This document shows, piece after piece, positions 31,611 through 42,938 of a stretch of 64,000 nt of DNA. Position 1 is the first letter of the stretch. The number at the start of each line of letters is the position of its first letter. The notes below the pieces were generated by a model. That model searched no databases and was not told the DNA's origin. It saw only the letters and a program-made list of their open reading frames with translations. The stretch is from Linnemannia elongata (Eukaryota; Mortierellomycota; Mortierellomycetes; Mortierellales; Mortierellaceae). Location: contig JAXBDG010000005.1 of the NCBI GenBank assembly GCA_036320915.1, positions 992,001 to 1,056,000 on the forward strand. The letters run 5' to 3'. Position numbers and translations under genes: made by a program.

Positions 31611-33281
31611 ATGGCCCTTAGACTTTTGACCAAGAGCTCCTCGGGTAAAACACTGTTGCCTCCTCACCCTCACCCTCACCCTTCGATCGACACTCTCTCC
31701 GCACTCACACTTACAACTCAACTTCTCGCACGATCCACTGCCTCTCACTCTCTTCTCAAAGCCATCTCAACGGGTCGATTCGGCTTCATTTCACTTCACC
31801 TCCATCGCAATCACCTTCACACGCCCTTCCCCTCCAGCAAGCCATCGAACCTTTGACTTGACTTAAACACCCTCCAAACCCTCACAACACTACCTACTCC
31901 TGCAAACATACACCCACGTTCACTCCTCCTGTTCAGCAACCATTGATCACGATCACGATTCACCTACATCGCCACTCTTCACGATCAATCATCCATCGCG
32001 CTCAGACATAATCCTGTTCTTTCCATCAGTTACCTTCGCGCTAACCAATGACTTTTCGATTCCATTCTTCCTACAATAGTCGCCGCCGTGCGCCCCATGC
32101 TCGCTGCCCAGCGCTCCACTGCCTCCGTTGCGTAAGTAGCCTCCATTGCCCTCCAGTCAACTTGTAGAAGGCGTGATCAGACCGCCATATGTATTTTGAT
32201 GGTGACGTCAATTCGCTGACCAAGTCCCCGTTTCTCGTTCATATCTATATCAACAGCATCCGCCACATGGCCACCTCCACTGAAGGTTAGCAAGCAGCTT
32301 CACCCTTTAGCTCTCCTTTCGTCTTTACAGCCAGGATTTGGAGATATTAAGAGTTATGGATCGCGACTTCAGGAAGCCAGGATGTATCAATATGTCGACA
32401 GTACTCCCTTATCGACTACCAAACATATGTCGACTATCAAACATATATCGACAAAAAAAATAGGATGGTATAAGGACGAGCGCTGTATCTGAATTCTGGA
32501 GAACTGGAAATGATATTCCGCCACCAACCTGGATGCACTTACATTGGACAATTTTCAATTGATCAATTTGGATATTGACAAGAGTCGCCTTCGACATCTT
32601 CTTCCCTTTCTATGCACTCCTACCAACCGCCAATCTCCATCCAATAACAAACCAAAAACAAACACAGAGAAGCAGGTCTCCCCCGAGTCCAAGGCCCAGA
32701 GCATCATTGACTCCCTCCCCGGCAACTCTTTGATCTCCAAGACTGGATACGTCACCGCCATTGCTGGTGCCGCTACCTACTTGATCTCTAAGGAGATCTA
32801 CGTTTTCAACGAGGAGTCCTTGGTTCTCTTGGCTTTCGCTGCCACCTTCGGCGGTATCGTTAAGGCTGCCCGCGAGCCCTTCAACGAGTGGGCTGATGTC
32901 CACATCAACAAGATCCGCTCCGTCCTCGAGAAGGCTCGCGTCGACCACAAGGCCGCCGTTGAGGACCGAATTGACCAGGTCGGTCAGATGAAGGATGTTG
33001 TCGAGGTCACCAAGGCCCTCTACGCTCTTTCCAAGGAGACCGCCAAGCTCGAGGCCGAGGCCTTTGAGCTTAAGCAGAAGACCGCCATGACCGCCGAGGT
33101 CAAGTCCGTCCTTGACTCCTGGGTCCGCTACGAGACCTCCGTCCGTGAGCGCGAGCAGTCCAAGTTGGCCGCCTACATGATCGAGAAGATCAAGGCCGAT
33201 CTCTTGGACCCCAAGCTCCAGGCCAAGATCCTCGACGAGTCCATCAGCCAGGTCGAGAAGATTGCCTCCAACAAGGCCTAA
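31611..33281 (+). CDS. ATP4: ATP synthase subunit 4 / b subunit, mitochondrial
   Basis: Exons 31611-31644, 32080-32131, 32257-32285 and 32668-33281 give 242 residues. The first three tiny exons encode the presequence MALRLLTKSSS-VAAVRPMLAAQRSTASVAIRHMAT. The mature part starts near EKQVSPESKAQSIIDSLPGNS, has two hydrophobic helices (TGYVTAIAGAATYLISKEIY and LLAFAATFGGIV), then a long charged helix to the end. This is the peripheral stalk b subunit that ties F1 to Fo in the inner membrane. The coding sequence is strongly biased to C-ending codons and AAG, as expected of a highly expressed gene. Splitting the presequence over small exons with 125-435 bp introns is a marked contrast to the long last exon. 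Intron 3 starts with the less common GTTAGC. Confidence 0.93.
32393..32452. repeat. Imperfect 18-bp tandem repeat in ATP4 intron 3
   Basis: Near-copies of a TATGTCGACTATCAAACA-type unit, two to three in a row, inside the 382 bp third intron. No coding meaning. Confidence 0.6.
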
Positions 33282-33575
33282 ATCTGACAGAAAAAAATTG
33301 CAGTTTCTTTTCTTATTGTGTCTTTTTTTGTCATTTTTGTTTTCTTTCTTACTACATCTCCCCACTTCGCCCTTTCATCTCAAAATTATACATCCGCCAA
33401 AACCAAACAACCCTCCCCATTCTTTTTGTCCAGTTAACCATACATTAACGATTAAAAATCTCAAAAAATTGAATTCCCCGTCTACACTTCGCTTCGTTTG
33501 CTTGACTGAAGAGTGCGTGATGCCCTTTTCGATTGGTTTCTTTTATTTTCTTTGTCAGAAGGAAGTAGCATCTTA

Positions 33576-36500
33576 TTAGTTGGCAGGGGTGGCTTCTTTT
33601 GCTTCCTCGCCTTCACCATTGGCGTCCTTCATTGGTACATCTTTGGTCGACTCATTTTCAGTAGCTTCCGTGCTATCCTCGACACCAGGTTTTGATTTCT
33701 GTATTTTTTTTGGACCACAAGGAGAACATGCAGAAAATACAAACGAAATGTCAGTAATTGAATCGGAGCAAGTTGCAATGGTTTTCGAATATGTGAGAAA
33801 AGAATATATGTGCTGCTCGTACCTTAGATGGGTGATCATGGTTCTCGGACTCATCCTCCGATCCTGATCCCACTGCACTCCGTTCTCCACTCCGAGATCC
33901 TTTTTCGCCTTGGTGCGGCCGCTTGGATCCTGACGATGATGACACATCGCGTGAGCTAAGGTGCGACCTCCGCGAGCCATCGCCGTGGTGATTGCTACCG
34001 CTGCTGCTGTTGTTGTTGTTGTGATGGTTGTTATGAGAATTCCGACTGCTACTGCTGCTGCTCTGGTGAAGTTTGTTGTTGTTGCTGGTTGAGGTTCCTC
34101 CTCTAGCAGAACTTGCTCCGCTGGCTCCAGATCGCCTACTTTGCAAGTCTGCATCATCCTCAAGGATCGAGCCGTCCTCGTCGTCGCTGTCATGCGTCTT
34201 TGAAACTCGCTCCTATTAGAAGCGACCTTTGGTTAATTCATATTTTCAAGCATAGTACACAGCAATCAAAGAACCATATAATGTCCTTTAAGACAAGAAA
34301 CGTGAATCCATTGTTACCTTTAGACGCTCAATATACCGATCGAAGATCTCTTTCCTCTTCTCGTCCGTCTCAAGCGCGATGTACTCAGATGTCGACTCGG
34401 CTTTGGCCTTCACATCATCCCATGTAGAATCAATTGTGACCGCAGGATCCAAGTTCTTGAGCATGAACCTGAACGACTCGGCCTTCTTGCGCGCAAGTTT
34501 CTCCTGTCGCCGCTTCTCCTCCTTGCTGTGGTGGATTGCCTTGCCCAAAAGCTGCTCAAAGATCAACTTGAGATCTTCAGTCAGAATGTCTGCAGCCTTC
34601 TCCTGTTTTGAAACAGCTTCCTGAAACTCGTCGAAGGTAGTCTCTGGCTGAACCTGGTAATCCATGCTCTGTAGTTGTCAATAGATTAAACGATCGTTAG
34701 TCAGGTCAGGAAGGCCATGCTGTATCAAGCAATTTCACAGCAGCACAGCAATTAAGAGGACATACACTCAGCAGGTTTTGGATCATTTTACGATCCTGGT
34801 ATAACCTCTCGTCCAGATCCTCGATGAGATCCCAAAACAGCTCCATGGGTGTCGATCCGGGCTGCCCCAGTATGCTAGTGTACCGTGCATCTTCCTTGAT
34901 CAGGGGGTGAATCTGCATCCAGCAGCTCTTGGCATTGAGCTGTCCACTGGTCCTGAGTTCTGACAGGAGCTCCTTAAATCCCTCTCGCCGCTTCCGCTCA
35001 GTCCGCTTCCTCAAGACACGCTCTCTAATTCGGTTTTGGTCATACTCCTTCTCCAGCTGCTTGATATGATCTTCGAAAACAGCGAGCTGGTCGATCTTGC
35101 TGAGTCCGCTCATGACTACAGTATCCTTGAACTCTTTGCTCTCCTGCAACATCCCCTGAACCTGCGACCACCTCGTCAAGAGCGTAATCCCGCCCATGGA
35201 TTGATAAAGCGACAGCAGAGCAGTCATGCCAGACTTACGCCTCTGCCGTGCCTCCTCTTTCTCTTGCCTTATCAAGTCGCCAACATAACTGTCAAAGATA
35301 GAGAAACGAAGCCGGTCGTCCTCGATCGCCTTGAATGCCGCTTCCTTTGCAAACAGTCGGGAGATAGTGGTGTAGCGACTGGCATGTGTCACCTTGTCGC
35401 TCGATTTCAGTAGATCCAACAAATCCTGCTTTTGCTTCTGTTGGCGTTCCTTCTCCTCCTTTCTCTCCTGTACCCGACATTCGTCGACATACTCCTGAAA
35501 GGCTGTCTTGCGCTCTGCAGTTGTCTTCAGGGCTCGATACATTGGGTTGGTGACCACTGCACGCATTGTCTGCTCCCAAGTCCATGTTGATGTTACTCCC
35601 TATATGTTGACAAATCGACCAAGCGACAAAATTGTCAGTCAATGGACATCAGACGACGACTAAAATAACAAGGAGTTATTTAGCAGCATGAGAACATACC
35701 GTTTCCTTGAGCAGACCCTTAAATGCCTCTTCAGCTTCCTGCCTGGTCGCAAACTCTGGGGTCTGGCTGACTTCACTTTCCCGAATGCTGGTGCGAGTCG
35801 TGTTGCCTTCTTGAGGGACAAACAACTGCTGAAAACGAGGTGGGCGTACTCCTTGCTGATGTTGAAAGGGAGGTTGACGGAATGAGGGGTTCTGATGCGG
35901 CATAAACGACGAAGGTCCATTCAGATCGCGGGGCGGGAGAGATGATTGTTGGTGTTGGCGTTGGTGAGATGCTGGCGGGATCGCCTGGTGACGCAAGGGT
36001 GAGGGGATCGAGACGGTTGACGAGGAGTTGGGCGTCAAGGGTCTGACCGGGAGAGATGTCATTGGCGTTGTCACAGGTACCGGTGTCACCACTGAAGCGG
36101 TTGTTAGAGCAGCAGTTGCTGTAGCCGTTGCGGAAGTTGCTGTCGATGTGGTGGCTGCTCCTGATGGAGCAGGTATAGCCGCTGCTGCTGCCGCTGCTGC
36201 CGATGCATTCTCCTTTGCCTTTGTTTCTTCCGCGAGTTCATCAAAGAGGGTCTTGTATTCCTCGGGTGCAGTCCAGACAGTCTCTGAGGATTTCGCATTG
36301 TGATAGTACTTTTTGCCCTCGGGGGTCGAGTACTCCTTCCAGGGACACGCCTCCAGAGCCAGCTATTGTTGAAAGGAGAGGGCCTGTTAGCGGATCGGCA
36401 CAACAACTGCGTTATCAACCAGCAAAAGTTTCTCCATTTATCCATCGTTATTCTTATCGCGACAATACCTCCTTGGGTGTCTTCAGCTCATCGGGCTTCT

Positions 36501-36633
36501 GCCAGACGGTCTGTTTGGTGACTGTGTGGTAATAGTACTTGCGACCATCCTGATGGGTGTACTCAGTCCAGAGACTCTTGGAAGCAGCTGCGGGAGGCGC
36601 TGTCGTCAAAGTGGTTGCTTGCGATTCGGCCAT
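33576..36633 (-). CDS. PRP40: Pre-mRNA-processing factor PRP40 (WW/FF-domain U1 snRNP protein)
   Basis: Exons 36633-36469, 36362-35700, 35599-34766, 34668-34318, 34212-33823 and 33698-33576 give 841 residues. Two WW domains lie at about 20-50 (Trp22, Trp44) and 60-90 (Trp63, Trp85), with the usual GRKYYYH and GKKYYHN cores. A Thr/Ala/Pro-rich linker follows, then about five FF domains, for example [38 protein letters not shown] and [17 protein letters not shown] helices separated by charged coiled stretches. The end is Ser/Asn/His-rich and acidic, in place of the RS-like tail of animal PRPF40. Prp40 bridges the 5' splice site (U1) to the branch-point protein and binds the RNA polymerase II tail, all in the nucleus. 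The start at MAESQATTL is preferred over an in-frame ATG 54 bases upstream, because WW1 follows closely. Confidence 0.92.
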
Positions 36634-36903
36634 TCTTTTTTTTTTTTTTCCTGACTCGATTGTGATTGCAAGAAGGGCAGCAAACAAAAGAAGGATGGAG
36701 GAGTTGTGAACAGAACGTTGTTGAGAGAACCAAAAACGATTGGCTTTATTTTTTCTTTGTCGTTCGTTCGTTGATCGCCATTTTGTCTGTCCCTGAGGAA
36801 GGGTGGCTTTTTTATGAAGGGTGAAATAGTCACGTGCACCTGATCAGGTTCTTTCAGTTTTCTGCTTGAACAATGGACCAAACCTCGCCACCTTCACCAT
36901 TCC
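36634..36903. promoter_or_regulatory. Shared divergent promoter, PRP40 / TAD1
   Basis: 270 bp between starts. It contains GTCACGTGCACCTGATCAGG at about 36830, which includes a CACGTG E-box and a small TGATCA palindrome. Confidence 0.5.
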
Positions 36904-38946
36904 ATGCGAACCTCTACAACTTGCGAGCTAGCTGACAACATCGTCCGGGAATGTCATGCCCAGTTCGACAAACTACCCAAGAATGGGAAACCAGCCAAGA
37001 GAAACAATGGCCAACCTGAATGGACAATTCTGGCAGGCATAGTCATGGCCACTCCTGTCAAAGATCAGCACACCACTGGTACAAGTGGCACAGAGAATAC
37101 CGAGGAGAGCATCCAAGCGGAAGTTGTCTGGGAGATTGAATGCATATCATTGGCGTACGTTGTGTTGTTGACAATTTGTTCTAATGTGTTAGAAACTATC
37201 GCGTATTCAGCCACTTGCCGCTGGACACGTCTAACGGAAGTTATGAACATTTCATAGGACAGGAAGTAAATGCTTACCGCAAGGGAAGCAGAGTCCCCGA
37301 GGCGACTTGCTCAATGACTGTCATGCCGAAGTCCTAGCTCGTCGAGGATTCAACAGGTACTTTCAATTCTTATACAGTGTCGTTGTTGGCGGACTCCTCT
37401 TTGAATCTCACTCTCAACTGCCACTATCTCTTCATTAGGTGGTGCTTGCACGAGATGCTGAGGAGTGTAGTGGAGGTTGATAACCTCAAGAAAATATTCA
37501 AATATCTGGAAGCTCGTGGCCATGATGCGCAACAGGAGAAATCACCTCTCTTCGAATTAACCAACGCGGGAACCCAATTCCATCTTTACGTCAGTCAAGC
37601 ACCATGTAAGGCATTGCCCATCACGCGACTCGCAATGACCGCTCCCAGCACTAGAAGCGTTCTCAACTAACTGTTCTATCATCGCCTCATTCGTTTAGGT
37701 GGAGATGCTACGACTGCTAGCTTGGCGCTGACACAGAGCGAGGAATCCAGGAACGCATTCATGGCAGGTCAGCAGAGGCGACCAAAGTCAGCTGCACAGG
37801 AACTAACTGCACCCGGAGATCAGGATCTGAGCACATCATTAGTGACCGGATCAAAGCGCGAGCGGGAATCGGAAGAACTGATCGAACCATTGGAGGCTGG
37901 AGCACCCTCTACAAAACTGCAAAAGCGTGATATCGTCATTACCACTGCTGCAGCCAAAAGTCACACAACGAACGAGTCCGGGCTGCAGAAAGGTCAGCAG
38001 CTGGTCTGCAACGATCAAGTTCTCAGTTTCCGGCGTGGTAGAGTCGATTACGACTCTGTTGGCGTGTTACGAACAAAGCCTGGCAGAGTTGACTCGGAAC
38101 CGACACTTTCGATGTCCTGCAGCGACAAAATTGCTCGCTGGAACATTCTGGGGCTCAACTCTGCCTTGGTGATGCCGTTTCTGGAGAAGCCCCTCTATCT
38201 CAAATCCGTTGTCACAAAAGAGCTGTTTGACGCGGAGGCGTTGGAAAGAGCCTTCCTTGGAAGGATCCAGAGCTGTCCCGGCTCAAGAACTGATGAAGCA
38301 TCGACCACCTCTGCAACCCTCCACCCACACGGAATCAGCGTGCACAAGAGCGAGATCGCGTTCGAATTCAGTAAAGAGGCCGTGTCAAAGCAGAGTGCAC
38401 AGAGCGGCATCGCTTCCCCGCCAGTTGCATGTGCCTCAAGTACGTATTAAATCCTCGCAACTGCCCACTAATGTTTATATCATAGCAGGACGCAATGGCC
38501 ATCCTTCAATACTGACATATAGCCTTCCTTGTTGAACTGTAGGCTTGTCATGGATAGCTTCCGAGCCTCAGTTGACAGAGGTTCTCATTAATGGCTGCAA
38601 AGCCGGCGCGTCCGTCAAAAAGCAAATCCGGCCAAAATCAAGGAGTCGACTCTGCAAAATCAACATGTTTGCAAGTAGCGTCGATTTGTGGAGGTCTGTA
38701 TCACCGCAGCCTCCACTTGTTCAGTCTATGATGTCGAAAGCAGGCGCCGGCTCACCAAGCGAGCCAGGACCAATGAGTATTACCTATCATGCATGGAAGA
38801 GGCTGGATACAGATTTCACCAAAGCCAAGCAGCTGTTGTTTGCTGGGGTTTTCCAGAACTGGGTCAGAGGCGATGCTTCACTTGAGTACTTCAACATACA
38901 CGGTGACACCATTACAGACCATAGTAACCTTCAAGAGGAGAAATAA
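36904..38946 (+). CDS. TAD1: tRNA-specific adenosine deaminase 1 (TAD1/ADAT1)
   Basis: Exons 36904-37154, 37258-37356, 37439-37605, 37699-38439 and 38543-38946 give 553 residues. It starts with ELADNIVRECHAQFDKLPKNGKP and EWTILAGIV, as ADAT1 does. The zinc/catalytic set is complete: TGSKCLP, then DCHAEVLARRGF (His106, Glu108), PCGD (Cys173), and later SCSDKIARWNILGLNSAL with the third zinc Cys. The ADAR-type C-terminal half includes FLEKPLYLKSVV and YHAWKRLDTDFTKAKQLLF. Tad1 deaminates A37 to inosine in tRNA-Ala. About 115 residues of variable sequence are inserted between PCGD and RGRVDYDSVG, as in other fungal Tad1, and a second variable stretch lies before SLSWIASEP. The upstream frame has no Met, which fixes the start. 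Confidence 0.92.
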
Positions 38947-39083
38947 CAGTACCGCTTTGAAGAATGAATGTACTTTATGTGTATGTTTATGAGATGAATG
39001 ACAAGGAGAGGGAAAACAAGCAGGCAAAAGGAATCGAAGAAAAAAAAATAGGAAGGGCAGGATGGATGTAGGTATCCTGCTCT

Positions 39084-42000
39084 TTACATGGCCTCATTGA
39101 TGATCGTAAAGGCGTTCTTAAAGACATCGAGCATTGCCTTGCACTTTGCGCGCTCTGCACAGAGGTTATCGTCCTCCTGGAGCAAATCGTTAAACAGCTC
39201 CTCCTTATAAAGGGTGGCAACGAGGCGGTTCTGGACAGCCTCGCGAGAGTAGTTGACGAGCAAATGCATAACCGCCTTGGGAACCAAGTCCTGGATCGAT
39301 TTACGGGTAATGTTGAAGTACGATGTGATCAATGAACCTACATGAAATATTGATAAGCATGGATGTTAGTATTCATGAAGAATGTATCATCCAATAAAAC
39401 ATAGCCTGAAGGCTGAGGGACAGCACTTACGAATGAGCTGGGTCTCCATGTCCTCGCGCTCGTTAAGACCAGAGAACTCTTCAGAGTCGGTCATATAGTC
39501 CAACTTCTTGTCAAAGTCGAGTGGCTCGCCATCCAAGACGGTCTTAGGCATGACCATCTCCTTGGCAACATTGTGAACGTTGCCCGACCGGTGAGCACTC
39601 TCCTGAAGGATAGGGCGGTCGTTGCGCTGCTGCTGGCCTCCAAAGAAATAGTTCATGAAAGTGTCCTTGCTTCCACTGTTAGGTCCATGAGGAGATCCAT
39701 TCACAGATGAAGTAGAGACGTTGTTGGGCCCTCCGTGCTGGCTGACATGGTTAAGTCTCTCGCGCTCGCGCTCACGGTCAGCACGCTCGGCAGCCTGGTG
39801 AACGCTCAAGTTGGCCATAGCGCTCGACAATGGCTTCTCAGGGTTCTCCTCCCTGGCAGGCGAGTCGCTACCGTTTCCTGCAAGAGCCATGTTGACAGCG
39901 CTCAACCTCCTGGTCCTGTCGACATCCTTCTTCTTCTTCTGGGAGGCTCTCTCGAGCGCAGACATGGCGCCACCGCCGCCAATAAAGTCGGGGTGATTGG
40001 TGTTAATGTAGGATCTTTGAATGCTTATCAAGCTTTCAACATAGTCAGATGTAGGACCCAAACGCTCTCGGAGAAGATCGGAGACAACCTCAATCAACTT
40101 GGCATGGAATCTGGGGAATCGCGAAAGGTCCTATAACAGAAGGAAATGCCCATCGTCAGCATGTTGCCAACAAATTCTGTGGCCAATGTGGACATGCATA
40201 CAGTCAAATCCTAGTTGTAAGCTTACCTTTCCTCCGCAGTTGTGGCAGATCTTGACGAGCTCTTCATATGCGAGCTCAACGCATCGCAAACTTGGGGGCT
40301 CGAGCAGCTTGATCTGGGGCTTGACCAAGAGATCAAAGGCGATCTCGGGGACAAAGAGAGAGGGGCGAGGACCAGTCGAATTACGGATAGCAGTACGAAT
40401 ATCCTGAACGCTCAAGTTCTCACAGGGGTTAACGGAATCCAAAGCAGCGCCAAAGACGTTGTTGAAGATGTAGTAGATCCTGGCGCCTCCGCACAACTCC
40501 TTTGTAGAGATTTCGGCCGATGTTCCGTCAATGGCAGCAACAAAGTCGCTAGCGAATTTGGTCAACAGTTGCAAAATCAACGAACCCTATTACGTTCAAA
40601 GGGGAAAAAAAAGTAAGGAACCACATTCTTCAAGGACTAATTTCTGAATCAAATGGAAAGCACATTCTTCTGCCAAACGTACTCTGTGAGCTTTGCCAGT
40701 GAAGGTTGGGTCACCATAGGAAGTCAATTCTTGCTGGGTCTGTCCGATCAACGAGTTCAGTTTGGCCTTAATGTCAGGAAGCTTGTCGCGAATGTGATTC
40801 ATCAAAATCTAGAGCCATAAAAAGTAAATATAATAAGCGCGTGTGAGCAATTACAGAACTAATTGACAAGTTGCACTTTCAAGGCAATGGGTACATGCGA
40901 GCAGGATACTTTTTGTTGACCAACGTACAGTGTTCAGAGTCTTGGCCAAGAAGTTGGTACCGCAGCGGTGGGCAATGGCGCGGTAGGCTGGGTGGTTCTG
41001 GAAGAACTCTGTTTCGCTCTTGAAGGCATCGGCCATGGGCTTGTTGACTTGAATATCAGCCTGACTTCTGTTGACAACTCCGATAAATCCGAGCTTGAGA
41101 GGGTAGGCTCTTCCGGAGAGAATGTCGAGTGAATTGGTTCCTGCGTCCATGAGATCCAGCTTTGTCAAGACACCAATGGTGCGCTTTGCCTCAGGATCGA
41201 CCTGACGAGCAAGCTTAAGACTGTCTGAGTTGGCGAGATCGACGTTAGCTGGTGACACGGCAAGAATGACACTGTACAATAGTGGAAGGATTATCATTGG
41301 GTTGTCCAAAGGTTAGAGCTATGTTGCTATCACCATTCCTTGCTGCGTGTCAAGGTATTGTGTATCCAGAGGTGTGAGGTTTACCTGTTGGGCTTGAGGA
41401 TGTAGTCCAGAATCAAGTTGCGTGTCTGCTTTTCGATGTCGGTGGGTTGATCTCCTATATATGTTCCCAAACAACAGTCAATGATAATACAGTCAGTCCA
41501 TCAGTCAGTCACTCTGTCAGCCAGATAATTTTGATGGTCAAGCACCATGCACAGGCAACAAAAACAAGAGAGAGAATATCAATCTGTTTCGATTGCAGCA
41601 TTTCCGACAAGATTTGCATACCAACGGGAATCTAAAAGGAGGTAGTAGAAAAAAGAAGACATTGTCAACAAAACATGTCACTCCTAGTCGTCAAGAGTCC
41701 ATGAATACAAGAAGGAGAGAGGCTATGGCTTAAAAGGAAACCCCGAAATGCATAGAAAACACGGCATTGTCGTACCTTGGTCACTCCTGGCAAGTCAACA
41801 AGGGTCAGGTTGAGGACATTCTTCGAAAAGATCTTCAGGTGGATAGGTGTCCTGGAAATGGCTTTGTTCTGACCAGCCACACGAGCCGTTTCAGTCTCAA
41901 TCTCCTTCCGAACTTCCTCAAAGTCAAAGAACTGCTTGTTGGGCAAGTGAAGGAACTCTGCACGGTCGGGGGCCTCGTTTAGGGTGCCATCGGATGAGAC

Positions 42001-42237
42001 CGACGAAGGTGGCATCGATCCGAGATGAGTGTTGACGAGTTGGAGGACGAGAGGGCGACGAGTGACGACACCATTGCCTCTGGGGAGAAAGTCCTTTTGA
42101 ACGATGGTCTCCAGGACAGACGACTTTCCAGAGGACTGGGATCCGACGACGACGATCTGAGGCAAGTCGATCTGGTCGCTTCCGATGGTGTTGAAGACAT
42201 CCTGAAGCTTGTTGACAAGAGGAATAAGGTCGTTCAT
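39084..42237 (-). CDS. DNM1: Dynamin-related GTPase, DNM1/DRP1 type (mitochondrial and peroxisomal fission)
   Basis: Eight exons, 42237-41776, 41631-41622, 41454-41385, 41271-40929, 40808-40683, 40586-40227, 40130-39431 and 39337-39084, give 774 residues (DRP1 is about 736, Dnm1 757). The start [19 protein letters not shown] and P-loop GSQSSGKSS (32-40) match DRP1. G2 is in [14 protein letters not shown]3 is DLPG and G4 is TKLD. The middle domain has [13 protein letters not shown] and [14 protein letters not shown], and the end is a GTPase effector domain ([20 protein letters not shown]). In place of a PH domain there is a long variable insert B (about 515-660), Ser/Asn-rich with basic KKKK and EREREREL-like runs. 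That length suits Dnm1 better than Vps1, though Vps1 cannot be fully excluded. Exon 2 is only 10 bases (ATTCCCGTTG) and is needed to keep the IPVGDQP motif. Confidence 0.9.
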
Positions 42238-42938
42238 GGCGGGCTTAAATAAGCAGATTCCGGAGCTGAAGGTCTATGTGAGCTGTAAAGCAGGGACCAA
42301 GACGAAGTAGCAGGAAGGTAGAGTGAGGAGGGTGGATCGAGTATGTAATGGAAATCCCGAGAGAGAGATTCGAATATGACACAAAGGTGGTGATTAAGGA
42401 ACAGACAAGGGTCAACGTGCTCCTCTGGCTGTGTTGTTGTTTTTGAGTATTTTTTTTTCCATGGGTGTGTTTGAGTCATTGGCAGACCATGAGCCAGTCC
42501 TTGCGCTTATGAGTAAAAAAAAAGTGTCCCTGGATCGGAAGGTGAGCTTACAGGTGAAGTGTCGAGGAGAGAGTGTATGCGGCTTGCTTCCCCGTCGTGG
42601 TGATTTGATAAAAGGAAAGAAGAGTAGGGAGAGGGCGAAGGAAGAAGGGTGGAGTGAAAGGAGAGGAAGGAGAAGAAGGAAGGAAGAAGGAAGAAGGGAT
42701 AGGAAGAAAAAGAACAGGAAAAAGAGTCGGTCGGAGAACCACAAAAACACACCAGGGCCATGTTTTTTTGCCTGTTCTGGCATCGCACAAAAAGGAAGTT
42801 TTGGTGAGACAGGTTGCTTGGCCGCCCTGCCCTGAGTCCTGAGATCGAGATGAGGGGTATCACACGTGATGATATCTAATATGCAGGTTTTTATGTTGAA
42901 GAATGCTTGGGTGGTAGTAGTGAATATCTCCTCTAGTC
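42238..42938. other. Upstream region of the dynamin gene and 3' region of SAS10
   Basis: No gene. A purine-rich block (GGAAGAAGG repeats, 42610-42730) is again CT-rich on the strand of the minus-strand dynamin gene. A CACGTG site lies at about 42863. The dynamin and SAS10 genes are in tandem, so this holds the dynamin promoter only if it is at the other side; for the minus strand the dynamin start is at 42237, so this whole interval is upstream of it and downstream of SAS10. Confidence 0.5.

Noticed and set aside
32610..33365. 251-codon minus-strand frame opposite ATP4
   Set aside because: Same shadow effect; Leu/Gly/Asp-rich with no family resemblance.
39084..42237. Assignment of the dynamin to VPS1
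   Set aside because: The start, the long Ser/Asn-rich insert B and the spacing fit DNM1/DRP1 better, though a Vps1 role cannot be fully excluded without a tree.
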